Source of the DNA: Klebsiella electrica
Lineage (GTDB): Bacteria > Pseudomonadota > Gammaproteobacteria > Enterobacterales > Enterobacteriaceae
DNA length: 64,000 nt
Assembly: GCF_006711645.1 (NCBI RefSeq)
Contig: NZ_CP041247.1
Span: 3,968,001-4,032,000, forward strand
Direction of reading: 5' to 3'
Positions 49,115 to 57,400 of this stretch are shown piece by piece. The position numbers and the translations under genes were made by a program. Each line of letters begins with the position of its first letter. Position 1 is the stretch's first letter. Below the pieces are notes generated by a model. That model saw only the letters and a list, made by a program, of their open reading frames with translations, searched no databases and was not told the origin of the DNA.

Positions 49115-49602
49115 CGCCTTCGCCCCCGTTTACTGCGGGATTCGTTGAGGAAATTTTGCGGATAGCGTATATTGAAGCGCACGCATTGCAACGGTTTACT
49201 TTACATCCTGATATACAATTTCTGGTGATAAGCTTAACTTTGTTTTTATCAGATTATTCTTTTGCCGTTTTACCCTTACCTGAACTAAGAATATTCTTAA
49301 CCTCAGTGTTATCCGGGTTTAAGATCTGGTTTCAAAGAAAAGAGTCAGCTAAATCAATGATCCATAAGCATTGCTTTGTAGAAGCATCACATTGAATGCC
49401 GTAGAATAATAAGTTCAGATATTTTTAAGATAAATTAACGGTGATAATTGTAATTTTTCGTAATAGCACGGTGAAATCTTTTTGAGAGTGGATTATAGTT
49501 AAAACAACAGGATTACAATGTATGTGTCAGGTCTGTTAGTCGTGTTCATCCCACAACGGTGCTTGTTAGTCGTCGTTTAAACCACTCAAAAGGGGATGCG
49601 TT
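49115..49602. other. AT-rich acrB-tomB intergenic region
   Basis: This nearly 490-base gap is much more AT-rich than its surroundings and must contain the tomB-hha promoter. A 10-bp direct repeat TGTTAGTCGT occurs at 49534-49543 and 49564-49573, just before tomB. A frame at 49156-49395 could encode 79 residues but has no recognisable family and no clear ribosome binding site. AT-rich DNA here would suit binding by H-NS and Hha. Confidence 0.5.
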
Positions 49603-49977
49603 ATGGACGAATACTCGCCAAAAAGACATGATATCGCGCAGCTTCGATTTCTTTGCGAAACCCTGTATCATGACTGCCTTGCAAACCTGGAAGAGAGTAA
49701 CCACGGGTGGGTGAATGACCCGACGTCGGCTATCAATCTTCAACTTAATGAATTGATCGAACACATAGCCACGTTCGCACTTAATTATAAAATTAAGTAC
49801 GCTGAGGATAATAAACTGATCGCTCAGCTGGACGAATACCTGGATGACACTTTTATGTTGTTCAGTAGTTATGGCATTAACACGGCCGATTTACAGAAAT
49901 GGCGCAAATCGGGAAATCGGTTATTCCGATGCTTTGTCAACGCCAGTCGGGAAAATCCGGCAAGTCTTTCTTGCTAG
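49603..49977 (+). CDS. tomB: TomB, Hha toxicity modulator
   Basis: This 124-aa protein matches E. coli TomB (YbaJ): [48 protein letters not shown] and [15 protein letters not shown] are conserved. TomB counteracts Hha, using oxidation of a conserved Cys in Hha, and the pair affects biofilm and persistence. The C-terminal part differs from E. coli ([11 protein letters not shown]). Co-transcribed with hha, 26 bases downstream. Confidence 0.94.
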   Translation: MDEYSPKRHDIAQLRFLCETLYHDCLANLEESNHGWVNDPTSAINLQLNELIEHIATFALNYKIKYAEDNKLIAQLDEYLDDTFMLFSSYGINTADLQKWRKSGNRLFRCFVNASRENPASLSC

Positions 49978-50003
49978 TATTATTACAATCAAAAGGTGAA
50001 GTT

Positions 50004-50222
50004 ATGTCTGGTGAACCATTAACCAAAACAGACTATTTGATGCGCTTACGTCGCTGTCAGACAATTGATACACTGGAACGCGTAATTGAAAAAAACAAAT
50101 ATGAACTTTCAGATAACGAACTGGCTGTATTTTACTCAGCGGCCGATCATCGTCTTGCTGAATTGACCATGAATAAGCTCTACGACAAAATCCCGACATC
50201 GGTGTGGAAGTTCATTCGCTAA
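50004..50222 (+). CDS. hha: Hha, H-NS-associated haemolysin expression modulator
   Basis: This 72-aa protein resembles the H-NS oligomerisation domain and joins H-NS in silencing AT-rich DNA. The sequence ([20 protein letters not shown], then [21 protein letters not shown]) matches E. coli Hha almost residue for residue and keeps Cys18. ATG 50004 follows AAAGGTGAAG. A longer frame from 49899 overlaps tomB and is not used. Confidence 0.97.
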   Translation: MSGEPLTKTDYLMRLRRCQTIDTLERVIEKNKYELSDNELAVFYSAADHRLAELTMNKLYDKIPTSVWKFIR

Positions 50223-50373
50223 TTCATTTCAGCTGTCAGTCAGATGATTAACCGGGCCCTCCCCTGCACTGGATATTATTGTGAGATTACTCGCATAAGT
50301 CAGCAAAACGCGCTCATGAAACCGGTTTCTTTTTTATACTGTAACGCCTGTCCACCTTAATCAGGAAAGCAGC

Positions 50374-50940
50374 ATGAGTGAAGAGAAACGTAAAATGATC
50401 GCCGGTGAACTGTATCGGGCAGGTGATGCCACGCTTCGGGCAGACCGCCTGCGCGCCAGACAATTGCTGCATCGCTACAACCATTCGGCGCCGGACGAGC
50501 GCGAATGGCGGAAAATATGCCTGACTGAACTGTTTGGCCAGGCGAGCGATGCTTATATTGAACCCACTTTCCGCTGTGATTATGGTTACAATATTTTCCT
50601 CGGCGCCAGTTTCTACGCAAACTTTGATTGCGTAATGCTTGATGTCTGCCCGATTCATATTGGTGATAATTGCATGCTGGCGCCCGGCGTACATATCTAT
50701 ACCGCCACGCATCCATTAGATGCCGCCGAACGCAACAGCGGTAAAGAATACGGCAAACCCGTTACTATCGGCCATAATGTGTGGATTGGCGGCCGGGCGG
50801 TCATTAACCCCGGAATAACCATCGGCGATAATGCAGTCATTGCCTCCGGCGCCGTGGTCGTGAAAGATGTTCCGGCCAATGCCGTGGTTGGCGGCAACCC
50901 GGCGCAAATCATCAAGATGCTGACAGCGCAAAAAGCGTAA
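50374..50940 (+). CDS. maa: Maa, maltose O-acetyltransferase
   Basis: This is a 188-aa left-handed beta-helix acetyltransferase of the NodL/LacA/CysE type. A helical N-terminal part ([29 protein letters not shown]) is followed by hexapeptide repeats ([59 protein letters not shown]). The catalytic His is in TATHPLD. Matches E. coli Maa with a slightly longer C-terminus. It acetylates maltose and glucose with acetyl-CoA. Confidence 0.94.
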   Translation: MSEEKRKMIAGELYRAGDATLRADRLRARQLLHRYNHSAPDEREWRKICLTELFGQASDAYIEPTFRCDYGYNIFLGASFYANFDCVMLDVCPIHIGDNCMLAPGVHIYTATHPLDAAERNSGKEYGKPVTIGHNVWIGGRAVINPGITIGDNAVIASGAVVVKDVPANAVVGGNPAQIIKMLTAQKA

Positions 50941-51039
50941 CTGTTATGCTTTTCCGCAACTGATCTGTTACTTTCCTGAGAGATTCCTGCAACATAAAAT
51001 AGCCTTCAGGCTGAGCCTTAGCAGAATTCGGGGACCAAG

Positions 51040-51510
51040 ATGACAGAAATACAGCAGCTGCTGACCAACACGATTGATGAGCTCAATGTGAAAGAGAAGC
51101 GCGACAACCGTCCGCGCTTTAGTATCAGTTTTATTCGCAATCATCCGTGGCTGTTCGTTGCAATGTACGCCGCATTCCTGGCGACGTTCGTGGTCATGGT
51201 GACATCGGAAACGCTGGCCGATTCGGTTTGGCTACTGGTGGTGCTGTTCGCCCTGTTCAATGGTTTCTTCTTTTTTGACGTCTACCCGCGCTACCGCTAC
51301 GAAGATATCGATGTCCTGGATTTTCGCGTTTGCTACAACGGGGAGTGGTACAACACGCGATACGTCCCTCAGCAGCTGATCGAACGCATTATGCAGTCGC
51401 CTCGCGTAGCCGGCGAGCAGAAAACCCGGCTCCAAAAAATGGTGGCGACGAAAGGTCAACTCTCGTTCTACGATATCTTTAGCCTCACCCGCGTCGATAC
51501 CGCTCGATAA
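51040..51510 (+). CDS. ylaC: YlaC, DUF5457-like inner-membrane protein
   Basis: This 156-aa protein has two hydrophobic helices (about residues 35-80) and a hydrophilic C-terminus rich in Tyr and Arg ([38 protein letters not shown]). It matches E. coli YlaC, of unknown function. Its last 26 bases overlap the 3' end of the convergent MocR-type regulator gene, an unusual overlap created at the boundary of the accessory genes. Confidence 0.9.
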   Translation: MTEIQQLLTNTIDELNVKEKRDNRPRFSISFIRNHPWLFVAMYAAFLATFVVMVTSETLADSVWLLVVLFALFNGFFFFDVYPRYRYEDIDVLDFRVCYNGEWYNTRYVPQQLIERIMQSPRVAGEQKTRLQKMVATKGQLSFYDIFSLTRVDTAR

Positions 51511-52930
51511 GACGATTCAACGTCCGCACCGCAGGGCCAAAATGCGAGGCGGACGTATTGCCATACCCCAGCACCAGCCCGCTTCGCGCCCGTTGTGTAT
51601 CAAGGTAGAACCTGCTTAATGCCGCCGGTGCCTGTTGATACTGCCGCGCCTGCTCAACCACCGCCCCATCGTCTATCCCGTCAATAGCCACCGTCAGGTG
51701 CAGTCCCCCCTCGCCACCGAGAAGAGTAAAAGGTTGCGTCAGTTCCGCCGCCAGCACCTCGCGAAGCTGCAGCTGTCGCCGGCGATACAAGCGGCGCATC
51801 GCCGCCAGATGACGCGCGTAATGCCCCTCTTCGATAAACAACGCCAGCGCTCGCTGTTCAACCCGGTGACCGCCGCGCAGCAGCGATCCCACGAATCCCT
51901 GAGCGGCTTGCGCCAGGGCGGGAGGCATCACCACGAAACCAATGCGCAGCGCCGGAAACAACGTCTTGCTGAAGGTGCCGATATAAACCACCGGCGCCTG
52001 TTTCATCATCCCTGACATGGCCGGAACCGGTTCACCGCTATAGCGAAACTCGCTATCGTAATCATCCTCAACGATCCATGCATCATGCTGGCGGGCATAT
52101 TCCAGCAGCGCCAGACGCCTGCCTGCGCTCATCACCGCGCCACAGGGATACTGATGCGACGGTGAGGTAAAAATCAGCCGCGGCGGCGGGTTCTCGTCGA
52201 TCTCCGGACGCATCCCTTCGCTGTCTACCGGCATCCCTTTTATCCGTAACCCGGCTTTCAGAAATACGCTCTTCGCGCCGGGATATCCCGGCTCCTCAAC
52301 CCATGCAGTATCACCCGCCACGCTCAGCAAATGGCTACAGAGGTTCACCCCTTCGAGCGCGCCTTCGGTAATCACGATTTGCCGGGCATCGCAGCGGATC
52401 CCGCGAGATAACGCCAGATGGCGGACAATCGCCTGCCGCAGCGCGAGTTCCCCGGCCGCCTCTCCATAACCCAGCAGCGCGCCCCCCTCTTCGCGCAGCA
52501 CCTTGTCGAGCAACCGCCGCCAGATCGGCAGAGGAAAATAGTTAATCGCCGGCGTGCCGGGAGTAAATACCAGCGTCGGCGAATCGCGACGGGTGCCGGG
52601 AGGTAGCGCGAGCAGCCGCTCCGGCAGCGCAATGGTAAGCGGTAGCCCCTCCCGCTCGGCGGTCAGCGTCGCCACATAGGTCCCCTGACGGCTGCGCTGC
52701 AGGTAGCCTTCCATGGTCAACTGCTCCAGCGCCCCGTTAATCGTATTACGCGACAGATTGAGCCGCGTTGCGATAACCCGCGCCCCCGGCAGCCGGCTAC
52801 CGCCTGCCAGCGCCTCCTGCAAAATCGCCTCGCGCAGCGCGCGATACAGCGTGCGCTGGAGAGTGTCATGACCTCGCCGGGACAAGGTGTGTTCCAGTAG
52901 TGTGAAGAAGGCATCATCAGGAATATTCAT
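51485..52930 (-). CDS. MocR-family regulator (GntR-type HTH fused to aminotransferase fold)
   Basis: The 481-aa protein has an N-terminal GntR-type winged HTH ([44 protein letters not shown]) joined to a class I aminotransferase-like domain. The PLP lysine region is [19 protein letters not shown] and the cofactor Asp is in [21 protein letters not shown] 52930 was chosen; the frame reaches 52951. It is divergent from a GNAT gene and lies on a 34-bp inverted repeat that could be its operator. MocR proteins often control neighbouring transport or metabolism genes through PLP or an amino compound; the effector here is unknown. Confidence 0.88.
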   Translation of the reverse strand: MNIPDDAFFTLLEHTLSRRGHDTLQRTLYRALREAILQEALAGGSRLPGARVIATRLNLSRNTINGALEQLTMEGYLQRSRQGTYVATLTAEREGLPLTIALPERLLALPPGTRRDSPTLVFTPGTPAINYFPLPIWRRLLDKVLREEGGALLGYGEAAGELALRQAIVRHLALSRGIRCDARQIVITEGALEGVNLCSHLLSVAGDTAWVEEPGYPGAKSVFLKAGLRIKGMPVDSEGMRPEIDENPPPRLIFTSPSHQYPCGAVMSAGRRLALLEYARQHDAWIVEDDYDSEFRYSGEPVPAMSGMMKQAPVVYIGTFSKTLFPALRIGFVVMPPALAQAAQGFVGSLLRGGHRVEQRALALFIEEGHYARHLAAMRRLYRRRQLQLREVLAAELTQPFTLLGGEGGLHLTVAIDGIDDGAVVEQARQYQQAPAALSRFYLDTQRARSGLVLGYGNTSASHFGPAVRTLNRLIERYRRG

Positions 52931-52943
52931 CGCGGCTCCTCGT

Positions 52944-52985
52944 GGCACCATAAAAACATACCTATCTGGCTCTTTTTATGGAACC
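52944..52985. promoter_or_regulatory. Inverted repeat in the MocR-GNAT divergent promoter
   Basis: GGCACCATAAAAA (52944-52956) and TTTTTATGGAACC (52973-52985) form an inverted repeat with 11 of 13 matching positions and a 16-base spacer. It lies between the divergent starts at 52930 and 53041. A site of this kind suits a dimeric MocR regulator controlling both genes. Confidence 0.55.
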
Positions 52986-53040
52986 AGTAAAACTTTAGTC
53001 TCACGTTATTCCCGCAGATTTCCGCAGACAAGGAGCCCCT

Positions 53041-53751
53041 ATGCATCACCATAATTCGTTCGGACAACCCGTTGGCCAGGCCCTGCCCGACTGGCAGCCG
53101 CGTCCATTTCCGCAGCGTCAGATTCTGCAGGGACGCTACTGCCGCCTCGAGCCGCTGACGCCCGCTCACGCCAGCGCACTCTTTGCCGCGCATCAACGGG
53201 CTCCGGATACCCGGAGCTGGACGTGGTTATTGCGCGAGCCGGACAGCTGCGTTGAGACGTTCAGCGCCTGGATAGCCAGCGTGGAAAAACTCAGCGACCC
53301 GCTCCATTTCGCCGTCGTGGATGAACGGACCCGGCAGCCCGTCGGCTCCCTGGCGCTAATGCGTATCGATGCCCAAAACAGCGTGATTGAAGTCGGGCAC
53401 GTGCACTTCTCACCGCTGCTCAGCCGGACCGCAATGGCGACGGAAGCCCAGTGGCTACTGATGCGCTATGTTTTCGATACCCTCGGCTATCGCCGCTATG
53501 AGTGGAAATGTAATAGCCTAAACGAACCTTCGCGCCGGGCGGCGCAACGATTGGGGTTTCGCTTTGAGGGGCGTTTTCGTCAGGCGTTAGTGATAAAGGG
53601 CCACAACCGCGATACCGACTGGTTTTCGATAATCGACAGCGAGTGGCCGCTGATTGATAAAGCGATGCAACGATGGCTGGACAGCGAGAACTTTAGCCCC
53701 GATGGTCAGCAGCGCGCCACGCTGGAGAGCTTGCGCACGTCGGCTGACTAG
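53041..53751 (+). CDS. GNAT-family acetyltransferase (RimJ/RimL-like)
   Basis: This 236-aa protein belongs to the RimJ/RimL branch of the GNAT N-acetyltransferases. Features include [21 protein letters not shown] at the N-terminus, [21 protein letters not shown], a beta-4 strand with [10 protein letters not shown], and the acetyl-CoA region [37 protein letters not shown]. It starts right after AAGGAGCCCCT. It may be controlled by the divergent MocR regulator. The acceptor is unknown. Its TAG stop sits within a CTAG that also forms the ykgO stop on the other strand. Confidence 0.88.
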   Translation: MHHHNSFGQPVGQALPDWQPRPFPQRQILQGRYCRLEPLTPAHASALFAAHQRAPDTRSWTWLLREPDSCVETFSAWIASVEKLSDPLHFAVVDERTRQPVGSLALMRIDAQNSVIEVGHVHFSPLLSRTAMATEAQWLLMRYVFDTLGYRRYEWKCNSLNEPSRRAAQRLGFRFEGRFRQALVIKGHNRDTDWFSIIDSEWPLIDKAMQRWLDSENFSPDGQQRATLESLRTSAD

Positions 53752-53888
53752 CGTCTCTTCTTGCGTCCCTGCACGGCTTTAAAGCGAGGATTGCTTTTGC
53801 AGATAACGTACAGCCGCCCTTTGCGTTTCACAATCTGACAGTCCGGGTGGCGCTGTTTCGCACTGCGCAATGAGTTAAGTACCTGCAT
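53748..53888 (-). CDS. ykgO: YkgO (RpmJ2), alternative ribosomal protein L36
   Basis: This 46-aa protein reads [20 protein letters not shown], then [20 protein letters not shown], then GRKKRR. It matches E. coli YkgO, the zinc-independent paralogue of L36 used when zinc is scarce, and lacks the full CxxC...C...H zinc site. It is just downstream of ykgM (stop at 53891, start at 53888) in the same operon and is too short for ordinary ORF cut-offs. The stop shares a CTAG with the convergent GNAT gene. Confidence 0.95.
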   Translation of the reverse strand: MQVLNSLRSAKQRHPDCQIVKRKGRLYVICKSNPRFKAVQGRKKRR

Positions 53889-53890
53889 TA

Positions 53891-54151
53891 TTAGTTCCTT
53901 TTAGCATCAATAAAGCCGCCGAAGCGCTGGCGGAAACGTGCAGTGCTGCCTTCGCTGTTGAGGGCTTTCTGCTTACCGGTGTAGTACGGGTGCGATTTGG
54001 ACGACACATCGAGGGTGACATAGGGATAGGTCTCCCCGTCCAGTTCAATCACGCGCTCGGTCTTGATTGTCGATCCCACTTTAAAATATTCATTCACGCT
54101 GGTGTCATGGAACACAACGGTACGGTAATGGGGATGGATATTGTCTTTCAT
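53891..54151 (-). CDS. ykgM: YkgM (RpmE2), alternative ribosomal protein L31
   Basis: The 86-aa protein is the cysteine-free (C-minus) paralogue of ribosomal protein L31, made when zinc is low so that zinc-bound L31 can be replaced. It contains no Cys. The start at 54151 ([20 protein letters not shown]) is the family start; the frame extends to 54208 through the operator. Conserved [13 protein letters not shown] and RFRQRFG are present. A Zur-like palindrome lies 14-36 bases upstream. Confidence 0.95.
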   Translation of the reverse strand: MKDNIHPHYRTVVFHDTSVNEYFKVGSTIKTERVIELDGETYPYVTLDVSSKSHPYYTGKQKALNSEGSTARFRQRFGGFIDAKRN

Positions 54152-54164
54152 GATAACCTCGATA

Positions 54165-54187
54165 GATATGTTATAACATAACAACAA
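54165..54187. promoter_or_regulatory. Candidate Zur operator of ykgMO
   Basis: The core TGTTATAACATAACA matches the gammaproteobacterial Zur core TGTTATAnTATAACA with one mismatch, and overall 16 of 22 defined positions fit the wider consensus. A perfect 14-bp palindrome TATGTTATAACATA lies within it (54167-54180). It is right in front of ykgM, where Zur repression is known in E. coli. Confidence 0.72.
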
Positions 54188-54268
54188 GGTTACGCCGCAA
54201 AAAGACAAAGATCAACCATGAGAAGCGAAGGGATGAAAAATCGAGCGGCGCAAACCGCCCGTCAGAGA

Positions 54269-55342
54269 TTAAGGATTCAGTTGATAGGCAAGCGCACGCA
54301 GCTGTTCTGCGATCGCCTGTAGATTTTTCCCCTGCTCCGTTCTTGGCCCGGTAGAGTGACGCACGACCAGCCGGGCAGGCAGGATTGAGGAGGTATGCGA
54401 CGTTTCGCCATCGCCGCTATCAAGAATGCGGCGTACCGCCTCTTTGCCCTGCAAATCGAGATCCAGCGAGACGGTCGTCAGCGCCGGGTAGAAGAACGAG
54501 CTTTCATAGGTATCATCGTAGCCAATCACCGATTTTTCGCCGGGAATCGGCACCTGATGCTGATGAAACGCGCTCAGTACCCCCAGCGCCATCTGGTCAT
54601 TCCCCACCAGCACCGCCGTAAATTTCGGCGTCTCACGCAACATCTGCAGCGCGCCCGCATAGCCGCTCTGCGCATCCCAGTTACCGCGAATCACCGTCAC
54701 CGGCAGCAGCCCGTACCCTGCCAGCGTCTCCATCCAGCTCTTCAGGCGTAATGTCGCCGAGACCGAGCTTTCCGGCCCGGCCAGCAGCGCAATCTCCCGA
54801 TGGCCCATTTCATACAGATATTTGACGCTCGCGCGGGTGCCGTCAGCCGGATTAAACGAAACGTTAAACACGGAGCTGTAGGGATCGACATCGAGAAAGA
54901 GACAAACGATATCATCGTTGTCAGCCGCGATTTTCTGGGCCTGTTCGGTCTCCAGAGGCACGTTGATAATGACCTTATCAACCAGCTGAGACTTCAGCTC
55001 ATTGATGGATTCCTGAATACTTTGATTGACGCTCTCATCAATCATCGAGATTAATACCTGATAACCTTCCACGTTCGCATAGCGTTTTACCGCTGCAGCA
55101 ACCTGAGAAGGCGCGTGCAACGACAGTGAAATCGTCACCAGACCGACGGTCCGGCTTTGCTTGCCCACCAGCTGCTGCGCCAGGCGGTTAGGGACATACC
55201 GCAATAGCTCGATGGATTTCTCCACCTTACGACGCGTGGCCTCGGATACATTGGCAGATTTATTGAGCACCCTGGACACGGTCTGATAGGAGACGCCTGC
55301 GTGACGCGCGACATCTTCTAAGGTTGCGCTTTTCGACTTCAT
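54269..55342 (-). CDS. LacI-type repressor of the galactan cluster
   Basis: This 357-aa protein is strikingly similar to E. coli LacI. The HTH GVSYQTVSRVLN keeps the Tyr-Gln recognition residues, the hinge is VPNRLAQQLVGKQS, and core segments include SLHAPSQVAAAVK, LFLDVDPYSS, LLAGPESSVSATLRL, VGNDQMALGVL and IGYDDTYESS. A C-terminal helix like the LacI tetramerisation tail (LQAIAEQLRALAYQL) is present. It is divergent from the porin gene, so it probably controls the gan genes, with galactose or galacto-oligosaccharide as inducer. Target and inducer are inferred. Confidence 0.9.
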   Translation of the reverse strand: MKSKSATLEDVARHAGVSYQTVSRVLNKSANVSEATRRKVEKSIELLRYVPNRLAQQLVGKQSRTVGLVTISLSLHAPSQVAAAVKRYANVEGYQVLISMIDESVNQSIQESINELKSQLVDKVIINVPLETEQAQKIAADNDDIVCLFLDVDPYSSVFNVSFNPADGTRASVKYLYEMGHREIALLAGPESSVSATLRLKSWMETLAGYGLLPVTVIRGNWDAQSGYAGALQMLRETPKFTAVLVGNDQMALGVLSAFHQHQVPIPGEKSVIGYDDTYESSFFYPALTTVSLDLDLQGKEAVRRILDSGDGETSHTSSILPARLVVRHSTGPRTEQGKNLQAIAEQLRALAYQLNP

Positions 55343-55446
55343 GGTCCGGTTCCTTATGTTGTTATCCCTGGATTGTAACAGGGGCTATTTGAAAAAACGC
55401 GCCCCGCAACGCTCCCCTGCTAAAAAAGACAATAAAAGTATTACGC

Positions 55447-55495
55447 TCACAATACATCAAATTGTGAATGGACTCACTTACCGTAACAAATTACG
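55447..55495. promoter_or_regulatory. CRP-like site and palindromes between the LacI-type gene and the porin
   Basis: Three overlapping symmetrical elements lie here. TGTGA, 6 bases, TCACT (55463-55478) matches the CRP consensus except for the last base. TCACAAT (55447-55453) and ATTGTGA (55461-55467) form a perfect everted pair resembling lac operator halves. CGTAA, CAAA, TTACG (55482-55495) is a further palindrome. The 268-base gap contains the divergent promoters of the repressor and porin. CRP and repressor control of a sugar cluster would be expected. Confidence 0.6.
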
Positions 55496-55610
55496 TCATT
55501 TTATTTGCACTTAATCACACTATCGCAATCATTAAATTGCCTGTCGTTACGTTTAGGCATTTCATTACACCGTTAATGTGAACGTAATACAAAACAATAA
55601 GAGGATAGAC

Positions 55611-56882
55611 ATGAACACTACGCTGCGCACAGTCTCTGTTGCGTTGGCCGCCGCGCTGATTTCACCATCCGTGCTTGCGGCTTCCGCCTCTGTTCCTGGA
55701 ATCGATTTTCATGGTTATATGCGTGCCGGAGTTGGGGTCTCCGGGGATGGCAGCCTGGCCGAATGGCAAAAAAACAAAATTGGTCGCCTGGGTAACGAAT
55801 CCGATACCTATGGCGAACTGGAGCTGGGTTCCGAGGTGTACAAGAAGGACGACGTCAGCTTCTATCTCGATAGCATGGTCAGCATGGTCTCTGACGGTTC
55901 TAACGATAACGAAACCACCCGCAATGACGATGCGCAGTTTGGCCTGCGTCAGCTGAACCTGCAGATAAAAGGGCTGATCCCCGGCGATCCGAATGCGGTC
56001 ATTTGGGGCGGTAAGCGCTACTACCAGCGCCACGATCTGCACATCATCGATACCAAATACTGGAACATCTCCGGTTCCGGCGCCGGGGTCGAAAACTACA
56101 GCTTAGGCCCAGGCGCCGTTTCACTTGCCTGGCTCCGCGGTGACGCGAACGACGTTGATTACCGCGTCGATGGCGACAGCAACGTCAATATTAACTATGT
56201 CGATCTGCGCTATGCGGGCTGGAAACCGTGGTCCGGCGCCTGGACCGAATTTGGTATCGACTACGCGATGCCTAACACCACCAAAAAACAGGACAGCTAC
56301 GGCGGGCTGTACGATGCCGAAAACGGCGTGATGCTGACCGGTGAAATCAGCCAGGATATGCTGGGCGGTTACAACAAGCTGGTTCTGCAGTATGCGAATA
56401 AAGGGCTGGCGCAGAACATGGTCTCCCAGGGCGGCGGTTGGTACGACATGTGGAACTATGTCAACGATGCCACCGGCTATCGCGTGATCAACACCGGTCT
56501 GATTCCGATCACCGACAAATTCTCGATTAACCATGTGCTGACCTGGGGCTCCGCCGACGACATCACCGACTACACCAACAAAACGCGCTTACTCTCTCTG
56601 GTCGCACGCGGACAGTATCAGTTCACCGAGTATGTCCGTTTGATTGGCGAGGTCGGCGGTTTCTACCAGAAAGACAGCTATAAAAACAATACCGACTACA
56701 AACAAGCCGGCGAGAAATACACCATTGCGCTGGGTCTGGCCGATGGCCCGGACTTTATGTCACGCCCGGAATTACGTATTTTCGCCTCCTATCTCAATGA
56801 TTCAGAGAACGGCAAACCGTTTGACGATAAAACCGCCAGCAATACGTGGAACTTCGGTGTCCAGGTCGAAGCCTGGTGGTAA
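55611..56882 (+). CDS. LamB-family maltoporin-like porin of the galactan cluster
   Basis: The 423-aa outer-membrane protein has a signal peptide ending around residue 23 (SPSVLA before ASASVP) and an 18-strand barrel with alternating aromatic strands, ending NFGVQVEAWW. Family features include DFHGYMRAGVGVSGDG at the start of the mature part, IWGGKRYYQRHDLHIID, and WNISGSGAGVEN. ATG 55611 follows GAGGATAG; the longer frame from 55578 is not a signal sequence. It probably admits galactan oligosaccharides, like GanL in other enterobacteria; substrate inferred from cluster. Confidence 0.9.
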   Translation: MNTTLRTVSVALAAALISPSVLAASASVPGIDFHGYMRAGVGVSGDGSLAEWQKNKIGRLGNESDTYGELELGSEVYKKDDVSFYLDSMVSMVSDGSNDNETTRNDDAQFGLRQLNLQIKGLIPGDPNAVIWGGKRYYQRHDLHIIDTKYWNISGSGAGVENYSLGPGAVSLAWLRGDANDVDYRVDGDSNVNINYVDLRYAGWKPWSGAWTEFGIDYAMPNTTKKQDSYGGLYDAENGVMLTGEISQDMLGGYNKLVLQYANKGLAQNMVSQGGGWYDMWNYVNDATGYRVINTGLIPITDKFSINHVLTWGSADDITDYTNKTRLLSLVARGQYQFTEYVRLIGEVGGFYQKDSYKNNTDYKQAGEKYTIALGLADGPDFMSRPELRIFASYLNDSENGKPFDDKTASNTWNFGVQVEAWW

Positions 56883-56980
56883 GAGGAATCTGGTTATCTG
56901 AACCTGTGTTATCTCCAGCTGTAAGGTCGTAATTACCCTCCGGTAATGATTATTGCCATTGTTTTCTTTGTCTTATTTTC

Positions 56981-57012
56981 GGGATAACTCAATATTGAGT
57001 TATCCCTTTTTA
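56981..57012. terminator. Bidirectional terminator between porin and EIIB genes
   Basis: GGGATAACTCAAT and its exact reverse complement ATTGAGTTATCCC form a 26-bp perfect palindrome (56981-57006), followed by TTTTTA on the plus strand and preceded by GAAAATAAGA (U-poor when read minus, but AT-rich). It sits between convergent genes, 98 bases after the porin stop and 5 bases past the EIIB stop. Confidence 0.85.
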
Positions 57013-57016
57013 TTTA

Positions 57017-57334
57017 TTATTTATGGCTGGTAAAGTGCTCATCTAATAGTTGACGCAGAGCATCAGACTGCTTGCCGAAAATAGCGTGCACCTGTTGCCC
57101 GAGAATAATTACACCCAGCGCCCCTTGCTGCTGTAGCGCCTGCGAATCGACGATCGCCAGATTATTCACCGTGACCCGTAAACGCGTAATACAGGCGTCG
57201 ACATTAACAATATTCCCTTCCCCACCAAATGCCTGAATTAAATCCTGTAGCTGTTGCTTTTCAACATCACTTAACGGCACCGGTTGGCAAGGCTGGGCGA
57301 AATAATGCAAAAAGGATTTTAAACTGACCATCAT
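57017..57334 (-). CDS. Stand-alone PTS EIIB domain (glucose family)
   Basis: This 105-aa protein consists of one glucose-type EIIB domain after a short hydrophobic N-terminus. The phosphorylation site is Cys48 in the motif DACITRLR, followed by GALGVIILGQQVHAIFGKQSDALR, the standard end of IIB domains. No IIC membrane domain or IIA is encoded in this operon. It is the last gene of the leftward gan operon, 66 bases after ganA. It may receive phosphate from EIIA(Glc) and either signal or partner with a distant IIC. Function not established. Either of two adjacent Met codons may be the start. Confidence 0.85.
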   Translation of the reverse strand: MMVSLKSFLHYFAQPCQPVPLSDVEKQQLQDLIQAFGGEGNIVNVDACITRLRVTVNNLAIVDSQALQQQGALGVIILGQQVHAIFGKQSDALRQLLDEHFTSHK

Positions 57335-57400
57335 GCACTCCTGATAATATCAAGGTAAAAAAAAGCCTGCTCGCAGGAGCAGGCTCGGATAACGCGGTGA

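Noticed and set aside
49156..49395. 79-codon frame between acrB and tomB
   Set aside because: No clear ribosome binding site, no known family, and AT-rich DNA gives such frames by chance; kept only as part of the intergenic description.
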